Source: Planctomycetaceae bacterium (GTDB lineage: Bacteria > Planctomycetota > Planctomycetia > Isosphaerales > Isosphaeraceae). Taken from it: a DNA stretch of 9,012 nucleotides. Under the pieces are notes generated by a model that saw only the letters and a list, made by a program, of their open reading frames with translations, did not search any database and had not been told where the DNA came from. Positions within the stretch are counted from its first letter, which is position 1. Each line of letters starts with the position of its first letter. The stretch lies in assembly GCA_019232645.1 (NCBI GenBank), contig JAFANO010000278.1, positions 1-9,012 of the forward strand. Reading direction: 5' to 3'. Both the position numbers and the translations under genes were made by a program. Of the stretch, positions 5,396-9,012 are shown in pieces.

Positions 5396-6835
5396 TCAGG
5401 AGCCTCCGAGGGTGGGGGGATGGACGCCGTGGAAGAAGAGCCAGGAGATCGCCAGGCCGATCCAGATGATGAAGCCGAAGAGGCTGATCACGTACACCAG
5501 CGCCAGGCGTCCGACCCCCTCGGCCCGGAGCCTCTTGAAGTTGGCCCCGAGGCCGATGGTGAAGAAGGTCAGCACGAAGAAGAGGCTGCGCAGCAGGTCG
5601 CTCTGGGCGGTCGCGGCCTTGAGCCCGTCGAGGGCGTCGGGCCGGGCCAGCGCCGCCCCCAGCAGCGCCAGGAAGAGGAAGAAGTAGCCGAGGACGAACT
5701 TGGGGAACCGCTCCGCGATGGCGCGGATCGGCAGCGTCTGGCCGGGCTTCTTCTCGATGCCGTAGACCCAGACGGCGGCCAGCACCAGCGCCCAGATCCC
5801 GATGAAGACGTCGATGAAGACCTTCACGGTCGTGGTCGTGGTGAGCATCCAGCCGGGCTCGTAGGCGAGCCCCGCGCCGGCGGCCTTGCCCCGGATCAGG
5901 GCGTCGGTGATCGCCCCGCTGGCCACGGCGGCGCCGTCGGTCTTGACCGCCAGCCCCATCCAGGCGGCGGCGACCATCGGCTCGTGCGCCAGGAACGCCT
6001 GCGCGGCGAACGGGAGCACGAGCAGCTCGATGACCGAGAAGATGACGACGAGCGACGAGACCATGATCGGGACCACGGGCCGGGCTCGGATCGCCGCGCC
6101 GGTCGTGATCGCCGCCGACACGCCGCAGATGGAGATCCCCGAGGCCAGCGGCGCCGCCCACTCCCGGCTGAACTTGAAATACTTGCGCGCGAGGAAGTAG
6201 ACCAGGGCCCAGTAGATCAGATAGGCCTCGATGATCGCCGCCAGGCCGCGGAACATGATGGCCGAGACCAGGCCGCTGGCGGCGGCGGCCTTGATCCCGA
6301 GCGACGCGCCCAGGATGACGATCGCCGTCTTGATGTACCACTCGGGGCGCGCCGCCTCCTTCAGCCACCCGGCCAGGCCGGGCAGGACGTTGCCGATCGC
6401 GAGCCCGGCCAGCAAGGCCACGATGTATCCGGCCTCCCCCGTCAATCCCAACGACCACGACAGGCCCATCGCGGCCCGCTTGTCCGGCGTCTGGGCGATG
6501 TAGGCGTAGTGGCCGATCAGCCAGCTCAGGTAGCTGATCCCGAAGATGACCGTGAACCCCGGCACGAACCGACGCAGGTCGAGACGCTGGACCGACGCCC
6601 CCAGGCCGACGAGCCCCAGGACCGCCGCATACGTCAGGAGCACGCTGGCGACCTTCGGGAATCCCGCGAACGACTTGGAGATGGGCCCCACGGCCTTGGC
6701 GGGATCGAGCCAGATCCCGGGCGCGGCCAGCCAGCCCAGCAGGTCATAGCCGGAGGCCGCCGGCAACGCCAGGAGGACCACGAGCAGGCCGAGCCAGACC
6801 GCCCACCAATCTTCGTTGGAGAGCCAGGATCGCAT
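5396..6835 (-). CDS. Putative sulfate/sulfite exporter, UPF0324 (YeiH/PSE) family membrane protein
   Basis: A 479-residue polytopic inner-membrane protein with roughly 11-13 hydrophobic helices. Family hallmarks are YIVALLAGLAIGNVLPG, YIKTAIVILGASLGIKAAA, LASGISICGVSAAITTGAAI and WMGLAVKTDGAAVASGAITD. These match the conserved hypothetical 698 family (PF03601), annotated as 'putative sulfate exporter family transporter'; transport of sulfate or a related anion is inferred in the family rather than firmly shown. It is longer than E. coli YeiH (about 350 residues), mainly through extra N-terminal helices. I chose ATG 6835 (MRSWLSNEDWWAVWLGLL). An in-frame GTG at 6880 would add 15 residues but lies within a 32-bp palindrome. 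The ribosome site before 6835 is weak (GAGAATCGACGTG). Lying between two exported sulfurtransferases, it probably handles the sulfur oxyanion they produce or consume. Confidence 0.88.
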   Translation of the reverse strand: MRSWLSNEDWWAVWLGLLVVLLALPAASGYDLLGWLAAPGIWLDPAKAVGPISKSFAGFPKVASVLLTYAAVLGLVGLGASVQRLDLRRFVPGFTVIFGISYLSWLIGHYAYIAQTPDKRAAMGLSWSLGLTGEAGYIVALLAGLAIGNVLPGLAGWLKEAARPEWYIKTAIVILGASLGIKAAAASGLVSAIMFRGLAAIIEAYLIYWALVYFLARKYFKFSREWAAPLASGISICGVSAAITTGAAIRARPVVPIMVSSLVVIFSVIELLVLPFAAQAFLAHEPMVAAAWMGLAVKTDGAAVASGAITDALIRGKAAGAGLAYEPGWMLTTTTTVKVFIDVFIGIWALVLAAVWVYGIEKKPGQTLPIRAIAERFPKFVLGYFFLFLALLGAALARPDALDGLKAATAQSDLLRSLFFVLTFFTIGLGANFKRLRAEGVGRLALVYVISLFGFIIWIGLAISWLFFHGVHPPTLGGS

Positions 6836-7023
6836 CACGTCGATTCTCGCTGTAACCTCTCGGAATGACAGGCCAAACACGGACGAGGGCCATTAATGGC
6901 CCTCGTCCGTCCTCTTGTCAAGCGAATGTCAATCAATTTGATCGATCGACTGGAAATTTCGGGGCAAGGCGGCCGGGGTGTGGTCGCCCTGTCCAGTCGC
7001 CATTCTTCAAGCTTGAACGGGGA
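6836..7023. other. Intergenic region between exporter and Ser-type rhodanese
   Basis: These 188 bases contain the 32-bp palindrome (6879-6910) but no supported gene. A short AT-richer stretch around 6925-6960 contains TGATCGATCGAC, a small palindrome. Confidence 0.5.
6879..6910. promoter_or_regulatory. 32-bp perfect palindrome upstream of the exporter gene
   Basis: ACGGACGAGGGCCATT is followed directly by its exact reverse complement, giving 32 bases of unbroken two-fold symmetry. It lies 43 bases before the exporter ATG and about 115 bases after the stop of the Ser-type rhodanese. As RNA it would fold into a very stable hairpin with almost no loop. It may act as a processing or attenuation hairpin that sets different expression for the genes on either side, as a terminator (no T-run follows), or as a binding site for a dimeric regulator. 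Confidence 0.65.
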
Positions 7024-7932
7024 TTACTCGGCCCGGCGGCCGGCCTCGGCGCCTTCCACCACCGGCGCGGACGGGTCGCTCGCCCAGTCGCTCAGCCCCC
7101 CGATGTAGTGCCGGGCCGGGATGCCCAGCCGCCGCAACGCGAAGATGACCCCGGCCGAGCGGTTGCCGCCGTGCGAATAGACGATGATTTGCCGGTCGGG
7201 CGCGATGCCGGCCTTGGCCAACTGTTCGCGCTGGGCGTCGGCGCTTACGAACCGGCCGTCGGCGTCGACCAGGTCGTACAGGTCGAGCAAGCGGGCCGTC
7301 GGGATGTGCCCGGCATGGCCGCCGTTCTGCGGCTTCTTCTCGCCCCGGTACTCGGCCGCCGAGCGGGCGTCGACGATCTGGACCTTGTTGTCCTGGATCG
7401 CCGAGCGGACCTCGTCGCGCGACGCGGCCCGCTTCGCGTGGAAGCTCACCGCGAATGTGCGCGGCTCGACCTGGACGGTTTCCGAGTTGACCGGCCGCCT
7501 CTCGCGCACCCAGAGCGGGAAACCGCCGTCGATCAGGCCGACGCGCGGGACCCCGGCGTACGAGAGCTGCCACCAGACCCGCCCCGCGTTGTGCTGGCGG
7601 TCGTCGTCATAGACGTAGACCTCGGACGTCTCGTCGATCGCCAGGGGCGCCAGGGCGCGAGCCCAGGTGTCCTTGTCGGAGAGCGTCTCGGGCCGGGTCA
7701 GGGCCTGCAACTCCTGGACATCGACCCAGAGGGCGCCGGGGATATGCCCCTTCTCGTAGTCGGCCCGGGACCGAGCATCGAGCAGCCGCAAGTGCGGGTC
7801 GTTCAGCCGCCTCTGCAGCTCGTCGTGCGAGAGCAGCGGCGGGGCCTCGGGCCTCCTGGCCGGCTCCTCGGCCGCGCGGGCCAGGGCCGGCAGCGCCAGG
7901 GTCAGGACCGTCATCAATCTGAATATATTCAT
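7024..7932 (-). CDS. Exported two-domain rhodanese homologue with Ser at the catalytic position
   Basis: A 302-residue paralogue of the downstream rhodanese. The signal peptide MNIFRLMTVLTLALPALARA is followed by rhodanese domain 1 (LLDARSRADYEKGHIPGALW, inactive loop VYDDDRQ) and domain 2 (IVDARSAAEYRGEKK, GHIPTARLLD). The active loop reads IIVYSHGGNRSAG, where family members have CxxGGxR: the nucleophile is S253, codon TCG at 7176-7174. A persulfide cannot form on serine, so ordinary sulfurtransferase activity is not expected; a sulfur-binding, regulatory or scaffold role is possible. The flanking GGNR and fold motifs are well kept, which argues against simple decay. I chose ATG 7932, preceded by GGGAG at 8 bases; upstream in-frame codons to 8115 have no signal-peptide logic. 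It is probably the first gene of the sulfur cassette. Confidence 0.9.
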   Translation of the reverse strand: MNIFRLMTVLTLALPALARAAEEPARRPEAPPLLSHDELQRRLNDPHLRLLDARSRADYEKGHIPGALWVDVQELQALTRPETLSDKDTWARALAPLAIDETSEVYVYDDDRQHNAGRVWWQLSYAGVPRVGLIDGGFPLWVRERRPVNSETVQVEPRTFAVSFHAKRAASRDEVRSAIQDNKVQIVDARSAAEYRGEKKPQNGGHAGHIPTARLLDLYDLVDADGRFVSADAQREQLAKAGIAPDRQIIVYSHGGNRSAGVIFALRRLGIPARHYIGGLSDWASDPSAPVVEGAEAGRRAE

Positions 7933-8347
7933 TTCATCATCTCCCGAAAAGAAACTCGAGATTCGAAACATCGAAACCGCACACGATCGAGTCGCGGGGA
8001 CGGCCGCCGCCCCGGCTCCGAAACCCCGCGGGCCCACTTCGGGGCGCAGCGCGAGCCGGACGCCGCGACGACGGGAGGACGTGAGGCCGGCGATGGGCCG
8101 TACCGGCGCCCTCAAGCGTGTTTCAGGGGAGGCGCGAGGGTGCGCCGCTCGGGCGGGCCCGCCTCATGAGCGGGCGAAGGGCGAGGTGCGGTCAACAACA
8201 GCAACCATGCGAAGGGATGACCATGAGATGGCTCCTGAAGGCGACGCCGGGACCCCGCGAACATCTCGGCCCCGAATCGTCGTAGAGATCATCGGTCGAA
8301 TCGGCGCCGAAGTCAAGACAAAAACTTGACAATCTCTATCGATTTTC
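7933..8347. other. Upstream region of the sulfur cassette, no supported gene
   Basis: About 415 bases without a convincing gene; the short open frames on both strands show no recognisable motif or ribosome site. On the minus strand it should hold the promoter of the sulfur cassette. A repeated TCGAAAC/TCGAAAC pair (about 7963-7978) and TTGAC half-sites at 8311-8331 are the only structured sequence seen. Confidence 0.5.
8288..8316 (-). promoter_or_regulatory. Tentative sigma-70-like promoter for the sulfur cassette
   Basis: On the minus strand, TTGACT (complement of 8311-8316) and GATGAT (complement of 8288-8293) are spaced by 17 bases, matching the -35 and -10 consensus at 5/6 and 4/6 positions. 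The implied leader to the rhodanese ATG would be about 350 bases. Sequence alone makes this weak. Confidence 0.2.
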
Positions 8348-8353
8348 TTGACA
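8312..8353. repeat. TTGAC half-site cluster (inverted plus direct repeat)
   Basis: GTCAAG (8312-8317) and CTTGAC (8325-8330) form an inverted repeat with a 7-base AT-rich spacer. A further CTTGACA follows at 8347-8353, exactly 22 bases (about two helical turns) after the previous one. It looks like an operator array or a run of -35-like boxes. Confidence 0.45.
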
Positions 8354-8390
8354 AAGGCCGGTCTTCCTCGAAAACCCGACCTTTATGACG

Positions 8391-8409
8391 GCCCGTCCGC
8401 GGGACGGGC
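8391..8409. other. GC hairpin
   Basis: GCCCGTCC and GGACGGGC form a perfect 8-bp stem around GCG. No T-run follows on either strand, and its role is unknown. Confidence 0.4.
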
Positions 8410-8467
8410 GACGCAGGGCTTGGTCGTCCCGCGGTGGACCCTCGAAGCTCTGTCGGAGCATGTCGCG

Positions 8468-8644
8468 ATGAAGTTGCGCGTGATACTGGGGGGGACGATC
8501 GCCCCGGATCCCGCGACGGTCCTGGTGGGCCGGGCCGGTGCGGACGACGGGGAGACGCCGACCATCAGGGGCGTGATGGTCAAATTCCACAAGGATCGCC
8601 GCCGGCCCAGCCCCCTCTACCGTCTCAGGATGCACCAATTCTAA
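8468..8644 (+). CDS. Doubtful short ORF ending at the IS5-family element (58 aa)
   Basis: The frame beginning MKLRVILGGTIAPDPATVLV encodes a short basic-ended peptide (HKDRRRPSPLYRLRMHQF). I recognise no family. The frame is open from a TTG at 8348, so a longer version is possible, but the preceding residues look unstructured and no good ribosome site precedes either start. The TAA stop is formed by the CTAA that borders the IS5-family element. A competing minus-strand frame covers the same bases. It may be a small gene, a truncated relic or chance openness in GC-rich DNA. Confidence 0.25.
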   Translation: MKLRVILGGTIAPDPATVLVGRAGADDGETPTIRGVMVKFHKDRRRPSPLYRLRMHQF

Positions 8645-9012
8645 GAGGCTATCCGGTAATCAGGAAATCTTGTAAACTATTACCCTTTCAGGAGGTCCGC
8701 GGGACACACTCACATAAGGACATACCCAGATGCGTAAGCCCTACCCCTCCGACCTCACCGACGAGCAGTGGGAGATCATCCAGACCCCTGATCCCCGTCA
8801 ACACCGTCGGCCGGCCCCGCACAGTCGAGATGCGGGAGGTGCTCAACGTCATCTTCTCCCTCAACCGCTCCGGCTGCCAGTGGGACATGCTCCCCCACGA
8901 CCTGCCGCCCCGGAGCACGGTGCACGACTCCTATGATCAGTGGCGCGGCGACGGCACCTGGCAGGCGCTCCTCGATGCCCTCCGCCAGAAGGTCCGGGTG
9001 GCCGCCGGCAAG
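8645..9012 (+). mobile_element. IS5-family insertion sequence, left part (continues beyond window)
   Basis: The transposase start is preceded by an AT-richer 85-base leader, and the change of sequence character begins at GAGGCTATCCGG, directly after CTAA (8641-8644). CTAA fits the YTAR target preference known for IS5-group elements, so base 8645 is the likely left end. The right end is outside the window, so the inverted repeat cannot be verified. Confidence 0.65.
8730..9012 (+). pseudogene. IS5-family transposase, frameshifted after codon 18 and cut by the window end
   Basis: The first 18 codons (MRKPYPSDLTDEQWEIIQ) are the standard N-terminus of IS5/IS4-superfamily transposases. One extra base near 8784 (CAG-A-CCC) shifts the frame; from 8785 the rest reads PLIPVNTVGRPRTVDMREVL, then NVIFSLNRSGCQWDMLPHDL and PPRSTVHDSYDQWRGDGTW, to the last base. 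This is the DUF4096-like N-terminal domain; the catalytic DDE part lies outside. AAGGA stands 11 bases before the ATG. Frame shifting by programming is known in some IS5 subgroups, but usually near mid-gene; here it is early and without a slippery run, so decay or a sequencing error is more likely. Confidence 0.8.

Noticed and set aside
5420..6868. Long plus-strand open frame (482 codons)
   Set aside because: It is antisense to the UPF0324 exporter, with Asp/Arg/Gln/Gly-rich low-complexity translation and no hydrophobic or family motif.
6836..6880. GTG 6880 as start of the exporter
   Set aside because: It lies within the first bases of the 32-bp palindrome, has no ribosome site, and the added 15 residues do not resemble an N-terminal extension. 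ATG 6835 leads straight into the first membrane helix.
6865..8169. Plus-strand open frame of 434 codons
   Set aside because: It is antisense to the Ser-type rhodanese; composition is Arg/Asp/Gly/Val-rich and there is no ribosome site.
450..9012. Composite transposon carrying the sulfur cassette between insertion sequences
   Set aside because: The flanking elements belong to different families (ISAzo13, decayed IS4, IS5), so they cannot mobilise the interval as a pair.
1..9012. CRISPR array, tRNA or rRNA genes
   Set aside because: No regularly spaced identical short repeats, no cloverleaf with a recognisable T-arm and no rRNA-like conserved stretch were seen. The repeats found are a two-copy pair or tandem duplications inside genes.

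Overview
This is a high-GC bacterial window built mostly of ordinary metabolic and secreted-protein genes cut up by insertion sequences. A planctomycete, perhaps of the Isosphaeraceae/Gemmataceae type, is the best guess. It rests on the GC-rich codon use, an ISAzo13-family transposase (a family long annotated as 'Rhodopirellula transposase'), a PEP-CTERM exported protein and the style of the small proteins. This is inference; no rRNA or other taxonomic marker lies in the window.

Layout from left to right. 1-282 is the C-terminal LuxR-type helix-turn-helix of a response regulator whose start lies outside the window. Facing it at 318-446 is the last 42 codons of a short-chain dehydrogenase, cut off by an apparently complete ISAzo13-family element (450-1777: 25-bp perfect terminal inverted repeats, TTA on both sides, intact DDE transposase). 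Immediately right of the element is a PEP-CTERM protein gene (1782-2810) that has lost its signal peptide; it carries two SUOX-like domains and an internal 51-bp duplication. A cluster of hairpins (2789-2910) ends this block.

The minus strand then carries two small genes: a cysteine-containing 84-aa protein (3578-3324) and a very acidic 67-aa protein (3296-3093), the latter ending in a 57-bp sequence repeated at a 70-bp period. Beyond them lies a decayed IS4-type transposase (about 3670-4060), frameshifted by an 8-bp tandem duplication.

The most coherent unit is a minus-strand sulfur cassette at 7932-4278, in transcription order: exported two-domain rhodanese with Ser in place of the catalytic Cys; a 32-bp perfect palindrome; a UPF0324/YeiH-type putative sulfate exporter; a 68-aa single-span membrane protein starting one base after the exporter stop; and a second exported two-domain rhodanese with an intact Cys loop. 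I infer a cell-envelope module that handles sulfane sulfur, sulfite or sulfate, possibly with the Ser rhodanese as a non-catalytic partner.

The right end (8348-9012) holds a poorly supported short ORF, TTGACA repeats and the start of an IS5-family element, whose transposase is frameshifted after codon 18 and runs off the window. No tRNA, rRNA or CRISPR array was seen.
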